A stretch of DNA of 64,000 nucleotides from Bacillus sp. FJAT-52991 (GTDB taxonomy: Bacteria; Bacillota; Bacilli; Bacillales; Domibacillaceae). Below are positions 16,648 to 24,357 of the stretch, one piece after another (position 1 is the stretch's first letter; every line of letters starts with the position of its first letter). The notes under the pieces are model-generated. The model made no database searches. It was not told the origin of the DNA and saw nothing but the letters and a program-made list of their open reading frames with translations. Location: positions 892,001-956,000 of the forward strand of contig NZ_CP147404.1 in the NCBI RefSeq assembly GCF_037201805.1, in the 5' to 3' direction. The translations under genes and the position numbers were made by a program.

Positions 16648-17223
16648 TTATAGATGGTTGGGAGTAGTGATTTTTGCTTTGACGAGCTTCCCATCCTCTT
16701 CAAAAAAATCCTTGTCGATATTATGGATCGATTTCTCAAAAATATCCATAAAGTCTTCGCCATAAATATTTTTGACGATCGTCAGGATTTCCACTAAATC
16801 AGGGAATTTACCAAAAAGCTCCCGTAGTGGAGCTGTTCCTGCAAACACAGAATTATGATGAGGATCATAGCTCTCCATCAGCTCAAGCAACACTTGTTCA
16901 CCTTGTTCAGTGATTTCTACATACGTATTGCGTTTATCATTTTCTTTCTTAGAAAAGTTCAAATAACCTCTTTCTTCTAATTTTTTCGAAAAATTAAAAG
17001 CGGTTGAGACGTGCATCACGCCAAACTTAGCGACATCTGATATCGAGGCCCCTTTTAAATGATAAGCAATCCATAAAATATGATGTTCGTTAATGTTTAA
17101 ATCGTATGGTTTAATCCATTGTTGCCAATCTTTTTCGACAGCCTTCCATAATGCTTTGCTTAATTGTGCCATCCGCTGACTGAATATAAGAGCTTCTTTC
17201 ATAGAGTACTGATGGTTAGACAT
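16648..17223 (-). CDS. hpr: HTH-type transition-state regulator Hpr (ScoC), MarR family
   Basis: A 191-residue MarR-family DNA-binding protein. The opening [28 protein letters not shown] and the winged-helix block [46 protein letters not shown] are characteristic of Hpr/ScoC, the repressor of extracellular protease, oligopeptide permease and sporulation genes. It is slightly shorter than the B. subtilis protein (about 203 aa). GAAGGTGCACAT precedes the ATG. The neighbours (yhaH, hit, ecsAB, prsA) match the B. subtilis order and are themselves tied to secretion and protease control. Confidence 0.93.
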   Translation of the reverse strand: MSNHQYSMKEALIFSQRMAQLSKALWKAVEKDWQQWIKPYDLNINEHHILWIAYHLKGASISDVAKFGVMHVSTAFNFSKKLEERGYLNFSKKENDKRNTYVEITEQGEQVLLELMESYDPHHNSVFAGTAPLRELFGKFPDLVEILTIVKNIYGEDFMDIFEKSIHNIDKDFFEEDGKLVKAKITTPNHL

Positions 17224-17340
17224 ATGTGCACCTTCTTTTTTAAATTATTCACTCCCGATAGACAAAAAATATGAATATAGTTAATATTATTATGCCAATA
17301 AAGTAAAAAATAATAAAGATATAAATTTACTAAATTTTCG

Positions 17341-17374
17341 AAAAAAACAAGGAGCCTTATTTAGACTCCTTGTT
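17341..17374 (-). terminator. Terminator of yhaH overlapping its stop codon
   Basis: On the minus strand, stem CAAGGAG/CTCCTTG runs across the yhaH stop and is followed by TTTTTTT. Confidence 0.85.
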
Positions 17375-17722
17375 TTTCGGTAGTTGGTTTAATTCGTCCA
17401 CTGTCGATTGAATGTCTTCTAACTCTTGTTGCAGTTTCTGAATCGTAGGTTTCGTACTTTCTTGCCATAGAGATACACTAGTTTTTAAGCCGCCCGTTAC
17501 CTCGGTAAATGTTTCCTTACTGACTTCCGAGAGGGTTTTCACGGAGGATTTCACTTCACTTAAATTATTGCTAATGGCATTTATAGAGCTTTTAGCACAA
17601 CTTAGTGAAGATTTTGCTTTTTCTCGTGTTTCCTTGCCAGACAGCGGTGTACTGAACAAAGTTGTGGCCATTCCAGCAATTGTACCAGTGAGTAATCCGA
17701 ATAATAGTGCCTTTTTATCCAT
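17357..17722 (-). CDS. yhaH: YtxH-domain protein YhaH
   Basis: A 121-residue protein with a short N-terminal membrane helix (ALLFGLLTGTIAGMATTLFSTP), the GKETREK motif typical of YtxH-like proteins, and a long amphipathic coiled-coil tail (about 40-115). Proteins of this family are general-stress or sporulation associated and have no defined biochemistry. The ATG at 17722 has GAGGTGATTACAT upstream. It lies between hpr and a small membrane protein gene. Confidence 0.87.
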   Translation of the reverse strand: MDKKALLFGLLTGTIAGMATTLFSTPLSGKETREKAKSSLSCAKSSINAISNNLSEVKSSVKTLSEVSKETFTEVTGGLKTSVSLWQESTKPTIQKLQQELEDIQSTVDELNQLPKNKESK

Positions 17723-17905
17723 ATGTAATCACCTCACTTCTTTGGTTTAATTCTCGATTAATCGCAAAATTCCTTTATTTCCGGTTGCGGACAGGTTCAT
17801 TGTCGCTCCTTGCTTGCATAGTATGTAAGAAACGTCATCCTTTATTGTAATTGTTACCATCGCAGGAAAGCAATAATTAAGGAAAGAAGTAGAGGAGTGA
17901 CAGGA

Positions 17906-18103
17906 ATGGAAGGCATCATTTTTGCATGCTATGCGATTAGCTTTATTCTTTTAATGAGCATGGTTAACCACATTCGGGGAATTTGCAAGCAAGGAATATG
18001 TATGTCAAGGCATGTAGCGAAACAAAGAATCAAAATCTTTGGAATAACCGGTGTCCTTTTTTTAGTATTGTCGATTTTGCTTACCTATGTGTGGAATGGA
18101 TAG
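17906..18103 (+). CDS. Small membrane protein, two predicted helices
   Basis: A 65-residue product with hydrophobic helices at about 3-21 and 44-62, separated by a cysteine-containing basic loop (GICKQGICMSRHVAKQRIK). AGAGGAG eight bases before ATG 17906 supports translation. It is divergent from yhaH and convergent with hit. Family not recognised and function unknown. Confidence 0.62.
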   Translation: MEGIIFACYAISFILLMSMVNHIRGICKQGICMSRHVAKQRIKIFGITGVLFLVLSILLTYVWNG

Positions 18104-18118
18104 CAAGGCAGGTGAGAA

Positions 18119-18148
18119 CGGGGTCAGCTTTCGAGGAAGCTGACCCTG
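18119..18148. terminator. Hairpin between small membrane gene and hit
   Basis: GGGTCAGCTT/AAGCTGACCC, ten-base-pair perfect stem with a TCGAGG loop between convergent genes; no long T run, so possibly a weak bidirectional terminator. Confidence 0.65.
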
Positions 18149-18161
18149 AATAGACCGTCTG

Positions 18162-18587
18162 TTAGTTTTGAATGTAGCGCGCAATCCCTTGAGCGATTTG
18201 TTGGAATTCTTCTGTCGAATATTCGCCGCTATGGTCTTGAAAGATCGGATGAAACCCATCTTCTTTGCCGTATCGTGGAAGCAAGTGAATATGGGAATGG
18301 AAAACCGTTTGACCAGCTACTGCACCGTTATTATTTAAAATATTTAGCCCTTCGACTTGAAATTCTTTTTTTATGGCATGGGCAATTTTCGGTACGACTT
18401 CAAAGAGACGAGCTGCTTGGTCAGACGTTAATTCAAAGACATTTTCTTTATGTTCTTTCGGAATAATTAAAGTGTGTCCTTTCGTGACTTGACTAATATC
18501 TAAAAACGCATACACATGTTCATCTTCATACACCTTTGCAGAAGGAATGTCCCCATTAATAATTTTACAGAAAATGCAATCACTCAT
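18162..18587 (-). CDS. hit: HIT-family nucleotide hydrolase/transferase
   Basis: A 141-residue histidine-triad protein of the Hint branch, which hydrolyse adenosine phosphoramidates or nucleotidyl conjugates. The zinc-type cysteines are in DCIFCKI near the N-terminus and the catalytic triad is HSHIHLLP (His-x-His-x-His) near residue 100. The start at 18587 is preferred because AGAGGATG lies upstream with usable spacing; the more upstream ATG overlaps it. Divergent from ecsA as in B. subtilis. Confidence 0.95.
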   Translation of the reverse strand: MSDCIFCKIINGDIPSAKVYEDEHVYAFLDISQVTKGHTLIIPKEHKENVFELTSDQAARLFEVVPKIAHAIKKEFQVEGLNILNNNGAVAGQTVFHSHIHLLPRYGKEDGFHPIFQDHSGEYSTEEFQQIAQGIARYIQN

Positions 18588-18645
18588 TTTTTTCATCCTC
18601 TCTGTTTATGTAATTGTCAAAATTTTAACACACCACCGGGAATTA

Positions 18646-18699
18646 ATAAAGTGAACCTCCAATCAGTGGCGATCTTGCTGCTCGTTAATGCGCGATAAA
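18646..18699 (-). mobile_element. IS200/IS605-like element, copy D (internal deletion)
   Basis: A 54-bp remnant retaining both termini: ATAAAGTGAACCTCCAATCA on one side and CTCGTTAATGCGCGATAAA on the other, with the centre deleted. It lies in the divergent hit-ecsA promoter region. Confidence 0.7.
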
Positions 18700-18784
18700 T
18701 AGACAAGCTATAAGACAATCCATGAGTTTTATAAAAGAATTTGCTAAAATAGGGGTAATCACATTATGAGAAGGGACGTTTTCT

Positions 18785-19519
18785 ATGTCTTTATTAAAAA
18801 TAAACGACCTGGTGGGCGGATATACACGTAAACCAGTGTTAAAAAATATTTCTTTTTCGATTGAAAAAGAGAGTATTGTTGGGTTAATTGGTTTAAATGG
18901 AGCGGGAAAAAGTACCACCATTAAACATATCATTGGGTTGATGGAGCCGAAGCAAGGAAGCGTATTAATTAATGGCCATACGCTGCAGGAAGGGCCTGAA
19001 AAGTATCGTCAACAGTTTTCTTATATTCCAGAAACACCTATTCTATATGAAGAATTAACACTAGAAGAGCATATGAAGCTAACAGCGATGGCTTACGGAT
19101 TGAGTGAAGCAGAGTATAAACAACGAATGGGTCCTTTGCTGAAAGAATTTCGCCTACAAGAGAAAATGAATTGGTTCCCGGCTCATTTTTCTAAAGGAAT
19201 GAAGCAAAAGGTGATGATTATGAGTGCTTTCTTAACGGAACCTTCTCTTTATATTATTGATGAGCCTTTTGTTGGACTAGATCCGCTAGGTATTCAATCT
19301 TTGCTTGAGTGGATGAATAAAATGCGTGATAATGGGGCGGGTATTTTAATGTCTACGCATATTTTGGCGACAGCTGAGAAATATTGTGACTCTTTCATTA
19401 TTTTACATAATGGTGAGATTCGCGCTCAAGGAACGATCGAGGAGCTTCGAGAGCAATTCCATTTGACAGATGCTTCTTTAGATGATATTTATATTCAATT
19501 GACGAAGGAAGAAGAATAA
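18785..19519 (+). CDS. ecsA: ABC transporter ATPase EcsA
   Basis: A 244-residue ABC ATPase. Walker A is GLNGAGKS (36-43), signature FSKGMKQKVM, Walker B LYIIDEPFVGLDP, and the H-loop histidine is in MSTHILA. With EcsB it forms the Ecs transporter, which in Bacillus affects protein secretion, competence, sporulation and intramembrane proteolysis, possibly by peptide export. The stop TAA shares its last base with the ATG of ecsB, so translation is coupled. Confidence 0.94.
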   Translation: MSLLKINDLVGGYTRKPVLKNISFSIEKESIVGLIGLNGAGKSTTIKHIIGLMEPKQGSVLINGHTLQEGPEKYRQQFSYIPETPILYEELTLEEHMKLTAMAYGLSEAEYKQRMGPLLKEFRLQEKMNWFPAHFSKGMKQKVMIMSAFLTEPSLYIIDEPFVGLDPLGIQSLLEWMNKMRDNGAGILMSTHILATAEKYCDSFIILHNGEIRAQGTIEELREQFHLTDASLDDIYIQLTKEEE

Positions 19520-20742
19520 TGAAAAACATTGAGCAATTATGGAAAAGCAGGCTGGAGTCTTATTATGGCGAACTGCGTAAATACTTGCGTTATATGCTAA
19601 ATGATCATTTTTTGTTTGTGCTTGTATTTGGGCTTGGTGCCCTGCTTTATTACTACAGCGGCTGGGTGAAAACGCTTGATGAAACCTTTCCAGCCCCGTT
19701 CATTATGGCTGTGACGCTTGGTGCATTATTAGCTTGGAGCCCGGTGTACACCTTTTTAATGCGTGCGGATACTGTCTTTTTACTTCCGCTAGAAGAAAAG
19801 ATGAACAGTTATTTTCAAAAAGCGATTCGGACAAGCTTTTTTTCGCAAATTTATTTATTGATTGCTGGACTGGCTTTCTTTATGCCGATGTACGCTCAAG
19901 TAAAAGGTTCGTCCGCTCAATCGTTTTTCCTCTTGCTACTTGTCTTAGTAGGCTTGAAAATATGGAATTTACATATTCGCTGGTATGTGCTCAAACAGCA
20001 AGAAAGAGAAAGCCACTTAGGTGATTTAGCGATCCGTTTTATCCTGAATGGTGTCTTGCTTTATTTCTTATTTTCTAGTTCGAATCTCCTCTTTGTCGGG
20101 GCGGTAGCTGTTATTATGATTGGTTACTTGATTTATTTTAAGAAAGCAGCCGAGCGAATGACATTAAAGTGGGAGACACTTGTGGATCTGGAAGAGAAAA
20201 GAATGGCCGCCTTTTATCGCCTCGCAAATTTATTTACCGATGTTCCTCATTTGAAAGGAACCGTCAAGCGGCGTCAATGGCTCGACCCACTTCTAGAGAG
20301 ATTACCGTTTAGTCAAACATCGACCTACGCTTTTTTATTTCGCCGTACTTTTGTTCGAACAAGCGAATACTTCGGGCTGTTTGTTCGCCTAACAGTGATT
20401 GCCGCACTGGCGATCGGCTTTAGTGATCAAGTGATCTTGCAGCTCATCATTGCGCTGTTATTTATTTATTTAACTGGTTTTCAATTGTTGCCAATGATTC
20501 GGCGTCATGAACTGAAAATATGGGTCTCACTTTATCCAGTCTCAACAACGGAAAAAAGAGAGGCGTTGTTACAGCTGTTAGGACGTTTGCTGATCATACA
20601 AGCGACGGTGTTTGGAATCGTAGCTGCTATTAGTCAAACACTTACTCAAGGTGGTCTTGTTTTAGTAGCGGGTCTGCTTCTTGTATTTGTTTTCGTTAAA
20701 TTATACGCACCATCTCGCTTAAAGAAGATGGAGGAGCTATAA
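19519..20742 (+). CDS. ecsB: ABC transporter permease EcsB
   Basis: A 407-residue integral membrane protein with about six to eight hydrophobic helices (for example FLFVLVFGLGALLYYYSG and FILNGVLLYFLFSS) and a conserved cytoplasmic segment TSEYFGLFVRL. Length and position identify EcsB. A strong terminator follows directly, and no ecsC is present, so the operon here is only ecsAB. Confidence 0.93.
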   Translation: MKNIEQLWKSRLESYYGELRKYLRYMLNDHFLFVLVFGLGALLYYYSGWVKTLDETFPAPFIMAVTLGALLAWSPVYTFLMRADTVFLLPLEEKMNSYFQKAIRTSFFSQIYLLIAGLAFFMPMYAQVKGSSAQSFFLLLLVLVGLKIWNLHIRWYVLKQQERESHLGDLAIRFILNGVLLYFLFSSSNLLFVGAVAVIMIGYLIYFKKAAERMTLKWETLVDLEEKRMAAFYRLANLFTDVPHLKGTVKRRQWLDPLLERLPFSQTSTYAFLFRRTFVRTSEYFGLFVRLTVIAALAIGFSDQVILQLIIALLFIYLTGFQLLPMIRRHELKIWVSLYPVSTTEKREALLQLLGRLLIIQATVFGIVAAISQTLTQGGLVLVAGLLLVFVFVKLYAPSRLKKMEEL

Positions 20743-20746
20743 AAAA

Positions 20747-20780
20747 TGGCGGCACCACTTAAGGTGTCGCCGTTTTTTTA
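20747..20780 (+). terminator. Terminator after ecsB
   Basis: GGCGGCACC/GGTGTCGCC stem with an ACTTAA loop and a seven-T tract; the last T residues are also the first bases of the adjoining IS-like element. Confidence 0.88.
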
Positions 20781-20934
20781 TCCCGCATTAATGGGCAGTA
20801 AGACCCCCACCTCAAAATAGCAGGAGAAGCAAAGCTGTTTAGGTGGGGATCAACTGCCCATAAACGCCCGATCCGTTCAACTAACAATCAGTAGGGGATG
20901 AAGAAAACCCCCACTGATTGAAGTTTCACTTTAT
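20777..20934 (+). mobile_element. IS200/IS605-like element, copy C
   Basis: A 158-bp copy in the opposite orientation to A, B and D, bounded by TTTAT at 20777 and 20930. The left end shows CCCGCATTAATGGG, then arms GGGCAGT/ACTGCCC and CCCACCT/AGGTGGG; the right end has a hairpin AATCAGTAGGGG with CCCCCACTGATT. It lies between the ecsB terminator and the stop codon of hmoB. Confidence 0.8.
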
Positions 20935-20936
20935 TG

Positions 20937-21446
20937 TTAATCTTCTTTAGGAACATTGTATGTTGTGACATAAGATGGGCTTGAGAAGATTTTTGGTTGC
21001 TTGTCGACTCCTTCTTCTGAGCTGCGTTTTTCGTGAGCTTTATTGTAAGCTTGCGAGTCTTGCCAACCTTGAAAAGATTGCTGATCTTTCCATTGGGTCA
21101 TAATAATATACGTATTAGAGTTAAGTGGACGAAGCACGCGAATCGAGATAAATCCTGGCACTTCTTCAATAAGACGTGCTCGATTTTTAAAGCGATATTC
21201 AAAAATAGGCCGGCCCTCATCTGTGACAGGAATATTATTGAAAACAACATAACCGTGATTCGCTAGCTCACCTGATGCGTCAATGACTTCATATTTACGC
21301 GGGGATTGAAAAAGTGTTTTTTGCTCTGTTTCATGCAAAAGTGTAGCTCCTTCCGCATTCTCCATGACAATCATTTTTTCAGTAGCATGCTTGTCTTTCA
21401 GCTTCTTTAAAAAATCAAACGTCCCTGAAGTAATATATACATTCAT
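20937..21446 (-). CDS. hmoB: Haem-degrading monooxygenase HmoB
   Basis: A 169-residue protein with a short N-terminal domain and a C-terminal antibiotic-biosynthesis-monooxygenase (ABM) domain of IsdG type. Asn70, Trp128 and His138 fall at the positions used for haem binding and catalysis in HmoB. It degrades haem with release of iron. The start at 21446 has TTGAGGTGA upstream. It stands next to the haem biosynthesis genes hemEHY in the order known for yhgC in B. subtilis. The stop is two bases from the IS-like copy C. Confidence 0.9.
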   Translation of the reverse strand: MNVYITSGTFDFLKKLKDKHATEKMIVMENAEGATLLHETEQKTLFQSPRKYEVIDASGELANHGYVVFNNIPVTDEGRPIFEYRFKNRARLIEEVPGFISIRVLRPLNSNTYIIMTQWKDQQSFQGWQDSQAYNKAHEKRSSEEGVDKQPKIFSSPSYVTTYNVPKED

Positions 21447-21529
21447 TTTCGTCACCTCAATTAAATAATGATTACTCTACTATATTAACTTTACACATAA
21501 AATTATCCATGTAAACCAATAGTGTGTTT

Positions 21530-21633
21530 TTTTGATGTTAGGGGGGCTTTCTTCGACGTTAACGAGCCTTTCTTTGACTTTTGGGAAATTTCTTCGACCT
21601 TAGCGAGCTTTTCTTCGACTTTCGGGTACCAGA
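21530..21633 (+). repeat. Degenerate 21-bp phased array, FFD-type
   Basis: Units aligned on CTTCGAC start at about 21530, 21551, 21572, 21592 and 21613 (21, 21, 20, 21 bp). In codon phase each unit begins Phe-Phe-Asp, with synonymous variation (TTT/TTC, GAT/GAC), followed by a valine, leucine or phenylalanine. One single-base deletion shifts the frame between units three and four. It lies upstream of the structured repeat modules. Confidence 0.82.
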
Positions 21634-21637
21634 CTGC

Positions 21638-22107
21638 ATGGCTGAAGAACGCCATTCCGTCATTCTGTCTTTTGCTTGTCGTGCCTGGACAGTCGGCCCC
21701 GCTTTTCGAATTGTCCAGCTTCAGGCGCTATCGGCTCGAGGTCAAAAGCCAATCCGTCCAAAAGGTTAAAGAGCAACCTTTCAGCCGGCTCGTCTTTTGC
21801 TTGTCGCCGATGAACGAGCGCCTTCCGCATTTCGTGTTGTCCAGCTCCAGGTGCCAGCGACTAGTGTACTTTCACGTTCCTCCTTGCGATAAGTCAACAT
21901 CGATTCACTAGCGTTCATCGTGTTTCCTTTATCTCGTGCGGAGCGCTTCAGTCCATACGTCGCTAAACAGCACCTTCCTCTTTTCGAATTGTCTAGCTTC
22001 GCCTCCTAGACACTCGAGTCAAATAACCTGCCGCTTACAAGGCTTGTCGCCTTTCCGGCGTCAGAACATTTGCTTGTCGTGCCTGGACAGTCGGCTCCGC
22101 ATTTCGT
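21638..22107. repeat. Mosaic of dispersed structured repeat modules
   Basis: At least four modules of the families seen at 5041 and 8797 are joined here. One has GGCGCT-ATCGGC (21724-21735) pairing with GCCGAT...AGCGCC (21805-21821). The next has GGTGCC-AGCGAC (21850-21861) pairing with GTCGCT...AGCACC (21959-21974) and matches the 152-bp unit. The last (21994-22100) is nearly identical to 9208-9305. Conserved motifs are TTGTCCAGCT, CTCGAG or CTAGTG, GCTTGTCG, and CCTTCCGC. It occupies most of the 830-bp gap between hmoB and hemE; the remaining bases (22108-22278) hold the hemE leader with a possible TATACT -10 box at 22145. Confidence 0.88.
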
Positions 22108-22278
22108 TGTCTTTGGCGAATTTATGACATTTGTGTAGTGTTGCTATACTTTTATTCGTAAAACATCTATAGTGTAAATCGTATAAAAAGGTAGGTATTA
22201 TCATTTATTTCCGAGTGAGGATTTAATATAATGAGGGATAGTGACTTTTAATGTGGAAAAGGTGGAGGAACAAACGTG

Positions 22279-23319
22279 ATGAGAACGATTAATGATACTT
22301 TTTTACAAGCAGCAAGAGGAGAGAAGACAGATTATGTCCCAGTATGGTATATGCGTCAGGCTGGACGCTCACAACCGGAGTATCGCAAGCTGAAAGAGAA
22401 GTACTCGCTGTTTGAAATTACCCATCAGCCAGAATTATGTGCGTATGTGACTAGATTGCCTGTTGAGCAGTATGATGTCGATGCGGCGATTCTTTATAAA
22501 GATATTATGTCACCGCTTCCAGCGATCGGTGTGGATGTAGATATTAAGTCTGGAATTGGTCCAGTGATCAGTAACCCGATTCGTTCATTAGCTGATGTTG
22601 AGAAGCTTGGAGAGATCGATCCGGCAAATGATGTCCCTTATGTATTAGAAACGATTCGATTGCTTACGGAGGAGCAATTAAATGTGCCATTGATTGGATT
22701 TGCTGGAGCTCCTTTTACATTGGCAAGCTATATGATTGAAGGCGGACCGTCAAAAAATTATAACAAAACAAAAGCATTCATGTACGCTGAGCCAAAAGCT
22801 TGGTTTGCTTTAATGGACAAGTTAGTAGAAATGACGATTACTTATGTGAAAGCCCAAATTAAAGCGGGCGCTCGTGCTGTCCAAATTTTTGATTCTTGGG
22901 TGGGAGCACTAAATGTACAAGATTATCGCACATTTATTAAACCAGTAATGGAGCGTATTTTTAATGAGTTACGTCCTGAAGGAGTTCCATTAATTATGTT
23001 TGGGGTGGGTGCAAGTCATTTAGCGATGGAATGGCATGACCTTCCATTAGATGTTGTTGGCTTAGACTGGCGTTTACCAATTGAACAAGCCCGAGCAATG
23101 GGAATGACGAAAACGGTTCAAGGGAATTTAGATCCAGCGCTTTTACTCGCTCCATGGGAAGTAATTGAGGAACGAGCTAAAGCGATCATTGATCAAGGAA
23201 TCCAGCAACCTGGTTACATTTTTAACTTAGGTCACGGTGTCTTCCCAGACGTAAATCCGGATACCTTAAAGCGTTTAACTACATTTATTCATGAATATAG
23301 TGCCGAAAAGCTGAAATAA
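22279..23319 (+). CDS. hemE: Uroporphyrinogen decarboxylase
   Basis: A 346-residue UroD that converts uroporphyrinogen III to coproporphyrinogen III by four decarboxylations. The N-terminal signature [16 protein letters not shown], the [16 protein letters not shown] block, and [11 protein letters not shown] are all present. ATG 22279 is preceded by GTG 22276; both are compatible with GGTGGAGGAAC. It begins the hemEHY cluster, in which hemH follows after 75 bp and hemY after 18 bp. Confidence 0.96.
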   Translation: MRTINDTFLQAARGEKTDYVPVWYMRQAGRSQPEYRKLKEKYSLFEITHQPELCAYVTRLPVEQYDVDAAILYKDIMSPLPAIGVDVDIKSGIGPVISNPIRSLADVEKLGEIDPANDVPYVLETIRLLTEEQLNVPLIGFAGAPFTLASYMIEGGPSKNYNKTKAFMYAEPKAWFALMDKLVEMTITYVKAQIKAGARAVQIFDSWVGALNVQDYRTFIKPVMERIFNELRPEGVPLIMFGVGASHLAMEWHDLPLDVVGLDWRLPIEQARAMGMTKTVQGNLDPALLLAPWEVIEERAKAIIDQGIQQPGYIFNLGHGVFPDVNPDTLKRLTTFIHEYSAEKLK

Positions 23320-23394
23320 GAAGATTCTTTTTGGAAAACTTAAAAAAGACATGTCAAAATAGAAAAGGATTTCTATTATTACGAGGTGAAAGCA

Positions 23395-24339
23395 ATGACA
23401 AAAAGAAAAATGGGTTTATTAGTAATGGCTTATGGCACGCCATATAAAGAAGAAGATATTGAAAGATACTATACACATATACGCCGTGGAAGAAAGCCTT
23501 CACCAGAACTGCTTGAGGATTTGCGTTCCCGTTATGAAGCAATTGGTGGCATCTCTCCGCTTGCTAAAATTACGCAGGAACAAGGGGAAAAGCTAGAGCA
23601 ACATTTGAATATCATTCAGGATGAGATCGAATTCAAAATGTATCTTGGACTTAAGCATATTGAACCATTTATTGAAGATGCTGTTGGGCAAATGAAAAAA
23701 GATGGCATAGAAGAAGCGGTATCGATCGTATTAGCTCCGCATTTTTCTACGTTTAGTGTCAAGTCTTATAATGGGCGAGCAAAAGAAGAAGCGGAGAAGA
23801 TCGGTGGGCCGGCTATTGTGTCTGTTGAAAGCTGGTATAAAGAACCTAAGTTCATTGACTATTGGGCACAAAAAGTACAGGAAACCGTAGCATCGATGTC
23901 AGAAGAAGAATGTAATAACTATGTGCTAATTGTCTCTGCTCATAGTCTTCCTGAAAAAATTATTCAAGCAGGCGATCCATATCCTGACCAATTGAAAGAA
24001 ACAGCGGATTTAATTGCAGAAAAGGCGGGCGTTAACAATTATGAGATCGGCTGGCAAAGTGCCGGTAATACGCCTGAGCCGTGGATCGGACCAGATGTAC
24101 AGGACTTAACTCGTGAGTTATTTAATGAAAAAGGCTATCAAGCATTTGTTTATGCACCTGTAGGGTTCGTCTCTGATCATTTAGAAGTGTTGTACGATAA
24201 TGATTATGAATGTCAAGTAGTAACAAAAGAAATTGGTGCAAGCTACTATCGTCCAGAAATGCCAAATGCTCAGCCGCTATTTATTGAGGCAATGGCTAGT
24301 ACGATTATGCAGCATTTACAAGCAAACGCAAAATTATAA
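23395..24339 (+). CDS. hemH: Coproporphyrin III ferrochelatase
   Basis: A 314-residue ferrochelatase. In Firmicutes this enzyme (also CpfC) inserts Fe2+ into coproporphyrin III. The conserved histidine is in SAHSLPEK and the conserved glutamate in DHLEVLYD; the block [15 protein letters not shown] is also typical. ATG 23395 has GAGGTGAAAGCA upstream. It sits between hemE and hemY and is probably cotranscribed with them. Confidence 0.96.
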   Translation: MTKRKMGLLVMAYGTPYKEEDIERYYTHIRRGRKPSPELLEDLRSRYEAIGGISPLAKITQEQGEKLEQHLNIIQDEIEFKMYLGLKHIEPFIEDAVGQMKKDGIEEAVSIVLAPHFSTFSVKSYNGRAKEEAEKIGGPAIVSVESWYKEPKFIDYWAQKVQETVASMSEEECNNYVLIVSAHSLPEKIIQAGDPYPDQLKETADLIAEKAGVNNYEIGWQSAGNTPEPWIGPDVQDLTRELFNEKGYQAFVYAPVGFVSDHLEVLYDNDYECQVVTKEIGASYYRPEMPNAQPLFIEAMASTIMQHLQANAKL

Positions 24340-24357
24340 AAAGAAGGCGATGCAACT

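Noticed and set aside
21522-21911. 129-residue open frame starting with FFD repeats
   Set aside because: It runs from the 21-bp array into structured repeat modules, and the array changes frame part-way; no ribosome binding site.
22108-22278. Riboswitch or T-box in the hemE leader
   Set aside because: No T-box GGGTGG-type sequence, no recognisable aptamer and no terminator hairpin before the start.
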